The translations under genes and the position numbers were made by a program. Below are positions 7,457-16,002 of a stretch of DNA of 56,993 bases, piece by piece. The stretch spans positions 1-56,993 of the forward strand of contig JABGQW010000012.1 in NCBI GenBank assembly GCA_018648585.1. The letters run 5' to 3'. The notes beneath the pieces are model-generated. The model was given only the letters and a program-made list of their open reading frames with translations. It ran no database searches and was not told the origin of the DNA. This DNA is from a bacterium. GTDB lineage: Bacteria; Patescibacteriota; Gracilibacteria; UBA4473. How positions within the stretch are numbered: the first letter of the stretch is position 1; each line of letters opens with the position of its first letter.

Positions 7457-10400
7457 ATGAAAAACCCCGAACTCAAAAACTCAAAAAAGGAAACGCTGCA
7501 AAAGTTTTACAACGAGCTGAACCCAGAACTGAAAAACGCTGGACTTTTTACAATTCCCGCAGAAAGATCTGAGGAATTTTTATCTGAAATTGAAGATCGC
7601 GAATCGGAAGAAAAAACCAAGTTCGTCAAAACGTTGAACGAACTTTTGAAACAACCAGCCGGCAAAACCCGAATCACAAAAATTCGAGAAGTGCTCCACG
7701 ATTTTGATTTTTTGGGAAATCTAACTGATTTTTTGGCAAATGCTGATAAATCTGAATTGCAAAAGAAAAATATTAATTCAAATGATTTTTCAAAACTTTT
7801 AAATGATCTGCAAAAAGAATCTGGGTTTGTAATTCTTACAACAGATCAAATCTTTGCACAAAATGATGACGTGGCCGCGATAACAGATAAATTAAAAAAA
7901 GAACACGGAGCCAATGTTTCGATCACAGAACTGATAAACGTCACACAAGAAATGGTCGCCGACGGAGCTCTTGGAAGACTTGATATCCAAATCAAAAATT
8001 TTGCCGAAGACCATTACTTGGAGCGGATTACTTTTAATCCGTTGGTCTTTTTTAAAAATCTTCATCAAAAACAAAACATCGCCATCGATCAATTTCCGGG
8101 ACTTAATTTTGAAATGAAAAAACCCGTTATTTCAAAAAAAGATACGCCGTTCAATCGTACATTTTCCGAGAAAAAAAATTACCTTGCCCACGAATGGATT
8201 GATCTTTTATTTTATGTCGAAAAATATGAAGAATTTCCCGAAAGAAAAAAAGAATTTTTGTCTGCGCTTTTTCAAATAATGGTAGTCAACGGAGCCATTT
8301 GGTTTCCGATAAAAAACATACTGAGCCAAAAATATTTTTATCCGATCTGGAACGATTTTGTTGAATTTTTGAAACAGAGTGAATTGGGCGAAGATTTTCT
8401 CTCCGGAGAAACGAAAATGAAACAATATTTTCTTGATTTTTGGGGAACAAAAAAAAATCCCGATCCGAATCCAAAAAACATTCCATTTTCAGGTGCGCTA
8501 AAAAACTTATTTGAAACCTGGCAAAAAAAGAACCAAGAAAAAGAAATGCCAACGGCGCCAGAAAAGATGAAAAAAACAACGAAGAAAAAAGTGAAAAAAA
8601 TCGTACAGTTTCCCACCACGGAAAAAGAAAAAACAGCCGAAAAAAAATTCGAAATTTCTGTTTCAAAACTCGGTGATTTTCAGTTTCAAATCGAAAAACT
8701 AGAAAATCACGGATCGCCCATTTTTGTTCTTTTGAAGAACCCGCCTGAAAAATTGAAATTGAATGCGAAAAACAAACGACTTAAAAACTGCTGGAATCAT
8801 CAAAAAAATATTTTGGATTTAAAAAATCTGTGCCCGCCACATCCAAATTCTATTAAATTTTTTATCGGTGATCCTAATTCCCCACACGCCAAAACTAAGA
8901 AATTCGACCTCACGTGGCCAAAAAAAAAGAGTGTTCCTGCCGCAGAAGCAAAAAATCCACCAGGAACATTTCATGCAGAACCCGCACACGAAGCGGATAC
9001 CAGTTCTAAAAAAGTTGACAAAGCACTCCAGCAAGCTGTCGAAAAAGAAAAACAAGAAAACATGGCGTTGCTGATTTTGGAAAATAAATCCGGTGCGGAA
9101 AAATGTTTTCAATTGGCGGAAACCACCGGCACATTTTCTCCGGAAAAATTAGAAAATCCGAACGGACTCAAACTCCCCGCCGAGATTTTTAAATTTAAAC
9201 TCGAACCATTTGAAATCACAAAACCAGAGATTTTTTCCGACGATCTGGAAAAAATTCTGGCAGAAATAGTGGCCGATCTCATCCAAAAACAAAACGAAAA
9301 AAAATCCGCGGACGAAACTGCAGCAGCAGAAAAAACGAACAACGATGCCGAAAAAAAAGAGGCCGCGGAACGCACTGAAATTTTTGAAAAAATAAAAAAA
9401 CTGCGACGAAAGTTCACGGGAAAAAGTGCGCGATTTCAAATGCGCGAAAACGAAATGAAAAAACAAAATCAAAATCCATATTCCGCGTGGCCCCGCATCA
9501 AAAGCGCCGAAGGTGAAACCTGTTTTCAAAATATTCAAAAAATTGTCAAAAAACTCGGAATCGAAATCAGCGTGCAAGATGATTCTTGTGGAATGGGAAA
9601 TATTGCGATCCAACTTGATTTTGGAAATGATGTGACCACGATAATTTCTGTTCAAAAAACGGACGCGGGAACGTTTCGAATAAACACGGAAACTTCCGAA
9701 AACGCGAAAAATTTTATGCCACAAATTATCGAAAGTGGAAAAATGCTATTTCGGGCAATCGTCATAAAACTCGAAAAGGAAACACTCCCTGAAAATAATG
9801 GCGTTCGAAAAAATGTCGAGACAGCCGAAAAAAAATATGTCCGAAAACTCGAAAAAAGCACAAAAGAACTCGCCAAAAGTCTGTGGGACCATCTTTCTGA
9901 AAAAACGGGACGCGCCGTTGGCTCCCGAGATGAAAACGACCTCGTCGATTGTGTTTTGAAAAATATTTCGCACGAAACCGCTCAAAATAAAGAACTCATT
10001 TTGAAAAATCCGCTGCTAAAATTCCCAAGCAAAAGCAAGTTTAAAAAAATAAAAAATACCACAGACACCGAGCTCATTTCGAAACTGAGAGAACAGCTCA
10101 TTGCCGGAGAAATTAGTGAAAAAAATATTCAAAATATTTTGAAAAAAAATAAAACTATCAAAAAAGAAACTCCGATCCCGATGAACAAAAAACAAAAAAC
10201 GAATTTTGAAAAAGTGAAAAAATTCATCGGAAACAAACGAAATCAAAAATATTTAATTGGTCGCATTCGAGAAGTGGAAAAAGCAAAATTTTTTGACAAA
10301 AAAAGCAACGACAGCTTGTTTTTGAATGAAGTTTTGCTGGATATTTTGAACGACATTTTCCCGCGAATCGGAGAATCGCAGGAGTCACTCTGCGACGCAA

Positions 10401-10588
10401 GACGAAATGGAAAATTTCTGGATAAAAAAATTCAGGACGGGTGGAACAAAAATTGGATCGATTTTTTTGTGGAAGAATGTGCGCGCGAAGGAATCGTACC
10501 AGAACCGGAATCCGCACTCACAATCACGTACGAAGAATTGAAAGTGATGGCGTTTAATTTGGACTGGAAATTTCCGGAGGAAAAATAA
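7457..10588 (+). CDS. Large hypothetical protein, 1043 aa, Lys/Glu-rich
   Basis: Not recognised. A soluble, strongly charged protein with no signal peptide or membrane span. Residues 1-360 look like helical repeats (MKNPELKNSKKETLQKF opens it). A Lys-rich linker of about 40 residues follows near 365-400 (KMKKTTKKKVKKIV). There is then a smaller mixed alpha/beta part, a Glu/Ala/Lys-rich likely coiled coil near 600-660, and a helical C-terminal half. Start: ATG 7457. The frame stays open back to 6815, but that part is antisense to dus and Arg/Ser/Phe-rich, so it is a shadow. TTGACA at 7422-7427 is a probable -35. The 3' end overlaps the convergent DUF192 gene by 35 bp. It could be a scaffold or nucleic-acid-binding protein, but nothing in the sequence settles this. 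Confidence 0.7.
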   Translation: MKNPELKNSKKETLQKFYNELNPELKNAGLFTIPAERSEEFLSEIEDRESEEKTKFVKTLNELLKQPAGKTRITKIREVLHDFDFLGNLTDFLANADKSELQKKNINSNDFSKLLNDLQKESGFVILTTDQIFAQNDDVAAITDKLKKEHGANVSITELINVTQEMVADGALGRLDIQIKNFAEDHYLERITFNPLVFFKNLHQKQNIAIDQFPGLNFEMKKPVISKKDTPFNRTFSEKKNYLAHEWIDLLFYVEKYEEFPERKKEFLSALFQIMVVNGAIWFPIKNILSQKYFYPIWNDFVEFLKQSELGEDFLSGETKMKQYFLDFWGTKKNPDPNPKNIPFSGALKNLFETWQKKNQEKEMPTAPEKMKKTTKKKVKKIVQFPTTEKEKTAEKKFEISVSKLGDFQFQIEKLENHGSPIFVLLKNPPEKLKLNAKNKRLKNCWNHQKNILDLKNLCPPHPNSIKFFIGDPNSPHAKTKKFDLTWPKKKSVPAAEAKNPPGTFHAEPAHEADTSSKKVDKALQQAVEKEKQENMALLILENKSGAEKCFQLAETTGTFSPEKLENPNGLKLPAEIFKFKLEPFEITKPEIFSDDLEKILAEIVADLIQKQNEKKSADETAAAEKTNNDAEKKEAAERTEIFEKIKKLRRKFTGKSARFQMRENEMKKQNQNPYSAWPRIKSAEGETCFQNIQKIVKKLGIEISVQDDSCGMGNIAIQLDFGNDVTTIISVQKTDAGTFRINTETSENAKNFMPQIIESGKMLFRAIVIKLEKETLPENNGVRKNVETAEKKYVRKLEKSTKELAKSLWDHLSEKTGRAVGSRDENDLVDCVLKNISHETAQNKELILKNPLLKFPSKSKFKKIKNTTDTELISKLREQLIAGEISEKNIQNILKKNKTIKKETPIPMNKKQKTNFEKVKKFIGNKRNQKYLIGRIREVEKAKFFDKKSNDSLFLNEVLLDILNDIFPRIGESQESLCDARRNGKFLDKKIQDGWNKNWIDFFVEECAREGIVPEPESALTITYEELKVMAFNLDWKFPEEK

Positions 10589-11003
10589 CCGCGTCACCAA
10601 TTTTTCCGGAAAACTGGTCCGCGCCAATTTCGAGCACCCACTGCGATTTTTCTGAAGGCGAATAAATTGGACACGGTTCTGATTCGCACGGCAAAAGTTT
10701 TTGAAAATCGACCACTTTTTTTTCTGAAGAAATCCAAATCACGTCCAGCGGAATCAGCGTATTTTTCATCCAAAAAGAATGAATTTTCGGCGCATCAAAA
10801 ACAAACAGCATTCCTCCATTTTGCGGGAGAACGTGGCGGTTCATCAATCCCATCGTGCGCGAATCCGGCGTGTCGGCAATTTCGACGGTGAAAGTTTGGC
10901 CGCCAATTTGTACCGCAGGATTTTCGAGTGAAATTTTTGTGGATGAAAATTCGCACCCCACGAAAAAAAGTGACACAATGATGAGCGATAAAACTTTTTT
11001 CAC
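10554..11003 (-). CDS. DUF192 lipoprotein
   Basis: A 149-residue secreted lipoprotein. The N-terminal hydrophobic stretch ends in the lipobox FVGC, which would be lipidated at the cysteine. The rest is the DUF192 beta fold: VEIADTPDSRTMGLMNR, GGMLFVFDAP, SFWMKNTLIPLDVIWI and QWVLEIGADQF. The molecular function of DUF192 is not established. The start is a GTG at 11001-11003, only 6 nt after a -10-like TAGAAT (minus strand, 11010-11015), so the mRNA is probably leaderless. Only 19 bp separate this start from the divergent methyltransferase start at 11023. Confidence 0.85.
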   Translation of the reverse strand: MKKVLSLIIVSLFFVGCEFSSTKISLENPAVQIGGQTFTVEIADTPDSRTMGLMNRHVLPQNGGMLFVFDAPKIHSFWMKNTLIPLDVIWISSEKKVVDFQKLLPCESEPCPIYSPSEKSQWVLEIGADQFSGKIGDAVIFPPEISSPN

Positions 11004-11022
11004 GTAAAAATTCTACTCCAAA

Positions 11023-11574
11023 ATGATAAACTTCATACTTTTTCTGATCATCATCGCGCTGACGGCGGCCAGTATTTTTTCTGTTTTTTTCGCGCTGAGA
11101 CTTTTCCAAACGGGCGTTCCGTTTATTCCCACACCCGATCCGATCGTGGAAAAAATGATCGAACTAGCCGAACTCACTTCTGAAAAAAAGTTTGTAGATC
11201 TGGGCTGCGGCGAAGGAAAAATCGTACGCGCCGCGGGAAAACTGGGCGCTCGCGGATCGGGGTACGAGCTGATAAAACCGCTCGTGTGGTACTCGACGCT
11301 GAGAAATAAACTGGAAAACCTACCGATCGAGTTCCGGTCAGATGATTTTTTTACCGCGAACCTGGAAAATATCGACGTAATTTTTTGCTACCTCTGGCCG
11401 TCTGCGATGAAAAAATTCTGGGAAAATTTTGGAGAAACGCTCACTCCGGGCACGAAAATTATTTCACACGCATTTGAAATTCCACAACTCACTCCCGAAA
11501 AAATCGAAGAAATGGGAAAATCAAAAATTTTTGTGTACCGCGTCGGCGCGCAAATTCCCGCAGAAAAAATCTAA
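11023..11574 (+). CDS. Membrane-anchored methyltransferase, FAM173 (protein-lysine MTase)-like
   Basis: A 183-residue protein with one N-terminal transmembrane segment (about residues 2-28). This is followed by GVPFIPTPDPIVEKMIELA and the SAM motif FVDLGCGEGKIVRAA, then GYELIKPLVWYSTLR and a DVIFCYLWP post-I segment. A single membrane anchor, a short P-[YF]-[VI]-P-[TS] element just before the methyltransferase core and a small Rossmann domain are typical of the FAM173 family. Eukaryotic members methylate lysines in mitochondrial proteins; bacterial substrates are unknown. It starts 19 bp from the divergent DUF192 gene and ends 2 bp before the convergent gpsA-like gene. Confidence 0.75.
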   Translation: MINFILFLIIIALTAASIFSVFFALRLFQTGVPFIPTPDPIVEKMIELAELTSEKKFVDLGCGEGKIVRAAGKLGARGSGYELIKPLVWYSTLRNKLENLPIEFRSDDFFTANLENIDVIFCYLWPSAMKKFWENFGETLTPGTKIISHAFEIPQLTPEKIEEMGKSKIFVYRVGAQIPAEKI

Positions 11575-11576
11575 AA

Positions 11577-12764
11577 TCACAGCTCAAACGGGAGCCGATT
11601 TTGTAAAATTTCCCAGTTTTTTTCTAACTGTTTCGCCGCCAAACCATCCTCAATTCCGGGAACAAAAATCGACTGCAAAACCGATCGCAGCAAAATTTCT
11701 GATTTTGAAAAATCGGATAAATCAATCGAAAATTTCTCCGCCAAAATTGAGAAAATTTCACAAGCGACCCACGCGTGCGTGTTCGGGAGAAACTTTTTGG
11801 AAATCGAAACCGACAAAAACCGCTCCCAGAGTGCATCCGCTTCCGCAAGCATTTCTAAATTTTGAGCCGGCGCGGGCGAAACTTTTTCAGGAGAAACGGT
11901 CAGATCACGAAAATCTTCCATCGCCGTTCCCGTCAAAAACTCCAGCGGAGAATCAGACGAAAACGAGTTGCTGAGCGACAATCCCTCGAGAGTGCGAAAC
12001 TTTTGCAAAATCTCTGAATCGCTGCAGTTTTGTGCTTTCATTTTTCCCGCACGAAAATTTCGCGAGCCAGCCGACTCAGGAAAAATATCCAAACACAACA
12101 GCAAATCCCCCAGCCCCGAAATTCCAAAAATTTCGGCTCGATTTTCATCGTTCGGAGATTCACGATCGATCGATTGAAATCCCGCTCGCAGCGCAGAAAT
12201 CGTTGCTTCGAGTTTTGCCATCGGCGTCACCAGCACATCCCAAATTTTCCCCAATTCAAACACGAAAAAATTCTTGAGCATTCCCCCTCGCTGAACCACC
12301 TCCGTCGAACCAGACGCCACTATTTTCAAAATCTGAGAACTGAGTTGTGTTGCCAAAACTTCCGCGGCGTGAAAATCTTTTCCTGCCAAAACTGTCGCAG
12401 TTGGTGTCGTTCCAATTTGATCCGCAATGTTTGGGCCAGACATCGAAAAACATCGCTTCAAATTTTCCTCCGAAATTTTTTCACAAAATATTTGCAACGC
12501 CCGCTCGCCTTTGGAAGTGATGATCACCTGAGCAAATGGAAAACTCGTGATGTAATCCAAAATCGCCAGCCGCGCACCATTCATCGCATCCGAGGGAATC
12601 GCGAGAAATAAAATATCTGGAGAATTTTCGGGCTCGTCTTCCGGTTTTTCCCAAATCGAAAGTTCCGAAATTGTTTTTCCAAGAAGTGATTCAAACGCTT
12701 TTTTCAGCGCTGTTCCCAACTGACCTTTTCCAATAATTCCAACTTTTGGTTTTTCCATTTTCAT
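11577..12764 (-). CDS. gpsA: Glycerol-3-phosphate dehydrogenase-like protein (NAD(P), GpsA family)
   Basis: A 395-residue dehydrogenase expected to interconvert dihydroxyacetone phosphate and sn-glycerol-3-phosphate. Visible family features are KVGIIGKGQLGTAL (Rossmann loop, GxGxxG-like), FLAIPSDAM, SKGER, FSMSGPNIADQI (usually SGPSFA), GGMLKNFFVFELGKIWD (the catalytic lysine region) and SGLGDLLLC. It is longer than typical GpsA (about 330) because of an extended C-terminal part. Several positions differ from consensus, so substrate specificity is not certain. Start: ATG 12762-12764, overlapping the upstream gene's stop by 4 bp (ATGA). It is second in a two-gene operon behind the DnaQ/DinG-like gene. 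Confidence 0.82.
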   Translation of the reverse strand: MKMEKPKVGIIGKGQLGTALKKAFESLLGKTISELSIWEKPEDEPENSPDILFLAIPSDAMNGARLAILDYITSFPFAQVIITSKGERALQIFCEKISEENLKRCFSMSGPNIADQIGTTPTATVLAGKDFHAAEVLATQLSSQILKIVASGSTEVVQRGGMLKNFFVFELGKIWDVLVTPMAKLEATISALRAGFQSIDRESPNDENRAEIFGISGLGDLLLCLDIFPESAGSRNFRAGKMKAQNCSDSEILQKFRTLEGLSLSNSFSSDSPLEFLTGTAMEDFRDLTVSPEKVSPAPAQNLEMLAEADALWERFLSVSISKKFLPNTHAWVACEIFSILAEKFSIDLSDFSKSEILLRSVLQSIFVPGIEDGLAAKQLEKNWEILQNRLPFEL

Positions 12765-14989
12765 ATTTTTGGAAACGCAGAATCCAAAATTTCTTTGCCC
12801 CACCGAGAGTTTTCTCGTGAGTCCAAAAACACGATTTTTTCAAGATTTGGGAAGAGTGAAACTTTTTGCGAAAGATTTGCAGAAACCTTCGGAATCTGCC
12901 ACACATCCCAAAACTTCAAACCTGAATTTTGAAGTGCTTCCTGCACTGCGTCAAAAAGTGGATGCGGCGCATCAAACGGAAATTTTTGAATAACCAGCGT
13001 TTGAAACGGAAGTTTTCCGAGATCGGCCGTCATTATTTTTTGAAAAAACAACACCAATTTTTTGTGATCCTGTGCCAGCTTCAAGACTTTTCCATTTCCC
13101 CCAGAAACGCGTTCGCCGATGGCAAAGATTCCCTCCAAAACTTCGGACTGCGACAGCCGATCTGAAAATTCGAGGTACACTTTTTTGAGTGTTTCGAGAC
13201 TAGAAAAATACGCTGCCAGCGCAGAAGTTTCGGACACGGCAGATGAAAGTTCTTCAATTTTTTGCACGCAAAACGAGTTGAACTCCGGCGATTTTACCGA
13301 CGGAACACCGCGAGGAACTTCAACTTTTTGTGGATTCTGAGAAAAAAGTTCTGGAAACAAAAAATGTGGTCCCTGGTACGATCCAACAAAAACACGGAAA
13401 AAGAGATTTGATTTTCCCAGCAAATGTCGATGAAAAAAGACTGTTTGGAATTTTTCCAAATCAGATTTTACCGCACGCCAATCATCCGGATGCCACGCAC
13501 CAAAACTCAAATTTCCAGACTGCGGCGCGTACGTTGCCCAGCGAACGAGACGCTCGCGTGGAGTCAACAAAACATCGGACAATTCGTTCAAATTTTTATC
13601 AGAAAATTGTTGCAACGAGTTCGCAAAATCATCAAATCGCTCCTGTGGATCGAGCCTCACTCTTTCTGGAAACGTCGTTGAAATCGTCCGTTGCAATTTT
13701 TTCTGCAGCACTTCGCGACAAAAATTAGTGACAAAAAACTGTGCCGCCACAGAAATATCTTCGGTTTTGTGTTTTAAAAATGGAGCCAACGACCAATTTT
13801 TCGCCGGGAAAAAGAGAAGATTTTCTGCAAAAACTTCTGCTTCGTCCACGAGCAGTGTTCGATTTTGAAATCCTGGCAAATGTCGAAATCTCAAAAACGC
13901 ACGCGGGGAAATCACAAGAATTTTCTCCGGCATTTTTTCTTGCAATACTTTTGCAAAAACTCCCGATTCCTCCTCCGCACAAACTTCTGGCCAAAGATTT
14001 CGCTGGTCGGCGAACAGGTCGAAAAATTCTTTTCCGCGATATCCCAGAAAATGACGAAATTTTATTTGGAGAAAAAACGTCGCCTCAAAATTGGTCATAT
14101 TTTCCCGGTCAGCAGAAAATCTCTCGAGTCGCACCGGATCGAGCAAAACTTCCGGCGTTGGAAAAAGTTTTTCGCCGGAAAAAAAATCGAATCGCGTCGT
14201 CACGATCAACGCGCCAGCAGGATTTTTTTGAGAAACGTGATGCGCCAGCGCTCGCTGAAAATCCGCGGTCTGCCGCGCGTCGCCGGCGCGAACAAACGAT
14301 GTTTTTTCTGCAGAAACTTTTTCGCAAAGTGCGGAAAAATCGGTCGTTGATTCGGTATTTTTTTCTGCGGAAATCGGTGTCGGTCGCCACTCGCCCGTGC
14401 CCGTCGCGCTGAGAAAAAATTCTTTCGCAACCCAGCTCGTGCGCGTTTCCAACGTCGAACGAATCGTGTCCAAAAATTCGCGCGGAAGCTGCTGAATTTT
14501 TGTTTCGAGAAATTCAAAAAGTTGAATTGACGCCTCCACGTCCGACATCGCGCGGTGCGCATTCTCGTGGGAAAATTTGTATTTTTTCGAAAGCACTTCC
14601 AGCGCAAAACTTTCCTCCCCCGGCAACAAAATTCGCGCCAGTTCGTGCGTGTCGATTCGCTGATTTTGCGAAATTTCCACGCCATTTTCGATGAGAAATC
14701 GAATGTCAAAATCGATGTTGTGTCCGACGATCACCGCGTTCCCAATTTTTTCGGATAAAATGGTGCGAAACGACGCGATTTTTTTTCCACGTTGCGAAAT
14801 CTCCGCCTCGGCGATTCCCGTCAAGTGCGTGACAAAAGGCGTCAACGGACTTTTTTCCGGATGAAAAACTTCGTCAAATCGTTCAATTTCCTTGCCCGAT
14901 TCGTCTTTCAAAATGAACGAAATCTCGATGATCGAGTCTCGCTGCGAATCCAATCCGGTTGTTTCGAGATCGAGAAAACAGTACTGCAT
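12761..14989 (-). CDS. DnaQ-type exonuclease fused to a degenerate DinG-like helicase domain
   Basis: A 742-residue protein. Residues 1-165 form a DEDDh 3'-5' exonuclease: LDLETTG (D7, E9), GHNIDFDIRFL (D93) and HRAMSDVEA (H145, D150), so catalysis should be intact. The rest aligns by eye with DinG superfamily 2 helicases, including a DEAE box (LLVDEAEVFAEN, about 382-385) and a C-terminus like LVIQKFPFDAPHPLFDAV ... FLDSRENSRWGKEILDS. The Walker A loop, however, reads VRAGDARQT (233-241) without GxGK[ST], and the motif VI arginines are replaced (SQKVSLFPNLEKI). ATP-driven unwinding is therefore unlikely. Start: ATG 14987-14989, 8 nt after a TTGCAA-17-TACACT promoter; the open frame to 15277 is antisense to rbfA. 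It may serve as a structural or DNA-binding partner of the nuclease. Confidence 0.85.
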   Translation of the reverse strand: MQYCFLDLETTGLDSQRDSIIEISFILKDESGKEIERFDEVFHPEKSPLTPFVTHLTGIAEAEISQRGKKIASFRTILSEKIGNAVIVGHNIDFDIRFLIENGVEISQNQRIDTHELARILLPGEESFALEVLSKKYKFSHENAHRAMSDVEASIQLFEFLETKIQQLPREFLDTIRSTLETRTSWVAKEFFLSATGTGEWRPTPISAEKNTESTTDFSALCEKVSAEKTSFVRAGDARQTADFQRALAHHVSQKNPAGALIVTTRFDFFSGEKLFPTPEVLLDPVRLERFSADRENMTNFEATFFLQIKFRHFLGYRGKEFFDLFADQRNLWPEVCAEEESGVFAKVLQEKMPEKILVISPRAFLRFRHLPGFQNRTLLVDEAEVFAENLLFFPAKNWSLAPFLKHKTEDISVAAQFFVTNFCREVLQKKLQRTISTTFPERVRLDPQERFDDFANSLQQFSDKNLNELSDVLLTPRERLVRWATYAPQSGNLSFGAWHPDDWRAVKSDLEKFQTVFFHRHLLGKSNLFFRVFVGSYQGPHFLFPELFSQNPQKVEVPRGVPSVKSPEFNSFCVQKIEELSSAVSETSALAAYFSSLETLKKVYLEFSDRLSQSEVLEGIFAIGERVSGGNGKVLKLAQDHKKLVLFFQKIMTADLGKLPFQTLVIQKFPFDAPHPLFDAVQEALQNSGLKFWDVWQIPKVSANLSQKVSLFPNLEKIVFLDSRENSRWGKEILDSAFPKI

Positions 14990-14997
14990 CGGTCGAG

Positions 14998-15026
14998 AGT
15001 GTACTGCGAGCATCGCGAACTTGCAA
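14998..15026 (-). promoter_or_regulatory. Promoter of the DnaQ/DinG-like gene
   Basis: On the minus strand: -35 TTGCAA (15021-15026), 17-nt spacer, -10 TACACT (14998-15003), then 8 nt to the ATG. A leaderless transcript is expected. The -35 hexamer is palindromic and is shared with the divergent rbfA promoter. Confidence 0.7.
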
Positions 15027-15048
15027 ATTTTGAAAATTTCACGACAAT
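15021..15048 (+). promoter_or_regulatory. Promoter of rbfA, sharing its -35 box
   Basis: -35 TTGCAA (15021-15026), 16-nt spacer, -10-like GACAAT (15043-15048), then 7 nt to the rbfA ATG at 15056. The same TTGCAA is the -35 of the opposite promoter. Confidence 0.55.
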
Positions 15049-15055
15049 CGCGCCG

Positions 15056-15382
15056 ATGAAAATTTCTCCCCGAAGTCAGAAAATGGCGAGCGTGATTCAG
15101 CAACTTTTGCCCGCGCTGGTGGAAAAAATTTTGACACCGAACCAAATCGGATTTTTGTCCATCACCGCCGTGGAAATCGCCGGAGATTTGGGAATGGCGG
15201 ATATTTTTGTGGACGCGATCGGCGCGCCAGCCGGCTGGATCCGACATTTGGAAAAAATTTCTCCGAAACTCGAACACGAAATTGCCCGCGAATTAAAACT
15301 GCGGAGAAAAATGATTTTTCGTTGGAAGCGCGACGGAGGCCCGCTGCACGCGAAAAAAATGGAAAGTTTGATGCAGGAATAA
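15056..15382 (+). CDS. rbfA: Ribosome-binding factor A
   Basis: A 108-residue KH-like protein that assists 16S rRNA maturation in the 30S subunit. Family features: short helical start (MASVIQQLLPALVEKIL), strand with ITAVEIAGDLGMADIFVDAIG, a helix with ISPKLEHEIARELKLRRKM, and the final strand IFRWKRDGG where most RbfA proteins have a P-x-[IL]-x-F-x-x-D segment. The length is at the short end of the family. Start: ATG 15056, 7 nt after a -10-like box. An in-frame ATG nine codons in is an alternative. The long upstream extension to 14792 is antisense to the nuclease gene and was rejected. It is followed after 14 bp by rdgB. Confidence 0.8.
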   Translation: MKISPRSQKMASVIQQLLPALVEKILTPNQIGFLSITAVEIAGDLGMADIFVDAIGAPAGWIRHLEKISPKLEHEIARELKLRRKMIFRWKRDGGPLHAKKMESLMQE

Positions 15383-15396
15383 TTTTTCAAAAAACG

Positions 15397-16002
15397 ATGA
15401 AAATTCTGATCGCGACCGGAAATCAGGGGAAAAAAATGGAACTGCTCGAAGCGTTCGCCGCGCACGGCGGATTGGAAAATTTGGAAATTTTGTCGCTCGC
15501 GGATTTCCCAGAAATCACCGACGACGTCGAAGAAACCGGAAAAAGTTTTGAGGAAAACGCACTTTTGAAAGCAAAATTTTTTGGAGAAAAATTCAATATT
15601 CCCGCGATCGGCGAAGATTCGGGATTGATTTTGGACGCGTTCCCAGAAAAATTCGGAATCCGCACGCGCCGCGAAATTCCTGCAGCAACAGACGAACTCT
15701 GGCTCGAAACATTTTTGAAATTACTCGAAAATGTCGAAAATCGTCGCGCAACATTTTTTTCGGCAACCGCATTTTTTGATCCGAACAGCGGAAACTCTGA
15801 AACTTTTTTGGGGAGCACTGCTGGAAAAATCACCGCAAAACCCGAATCAAAACTCGAACCGGGAATTCCGGTGTCCGCGGTTTTTTGCGCAGACGGAGAA
15901 ACCAAAGTATATTCTGCACTGCAGCGAGAACAGAAAAATAAAATTTCGCACCGCGGAAAATCCGTTGCCCAGCTACACGCGTTTTTGAAAAACTTAAAAT
16001 AA
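15397..16002 (+). CDS. rdgB: Non-canonical purine NTP pyrophosphatase (RdgB/HAM1 family)
   Basis: A 201-residue house-cleaning enzyme that hydrolyses dITP, XTP and related nucleotides to monophosphates. Signature segments: ILIATGNQGKKMELLEAF, TGKSFEENALLKAKFF, IGEDSGLILDAFP, and the C-terminal KISHRGKSVAQLHAFLK. The DDSGL motif is EDSGL here. Start: ATG 15397; upstream codons belong to the spacer after rbfA. The last 47 bp of the gene lie inside the first copy of a 65-bp tandem duplication (15956-16020), so the sequence of its C-terminus is repeated downstream. It acts alongside the other oxidised or deaminated nucleotide defences in the window (MutY-MutT, ExoIII). Confidence 0.88.
   Translation: MKILIATGNQGKKMELLEAFAAHGGLENLEILSLADFPEITDDVEETGKSFEENALLKAKFFGEKFNIPAIGEDSGLILDAFPEKFGIRTRREIPAATDELWLETFLKLLENVENRRATFFSATAFFDPNSGNSETFLGSTAGKITAKPESKLEPGIPVSAVFCADGETKVYSALQREQKNKISHRGKSVAQLHAFLKNLK

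Noticed and set aside
14990-15277. 96-codon N-terminal extension of the DnaQ/DinG-like protein
   Set aside because: It overlaps rbfA antisense; the nuclease domain starts exactly at the ATG 8 nt after TTGCAA-17-TACACT.
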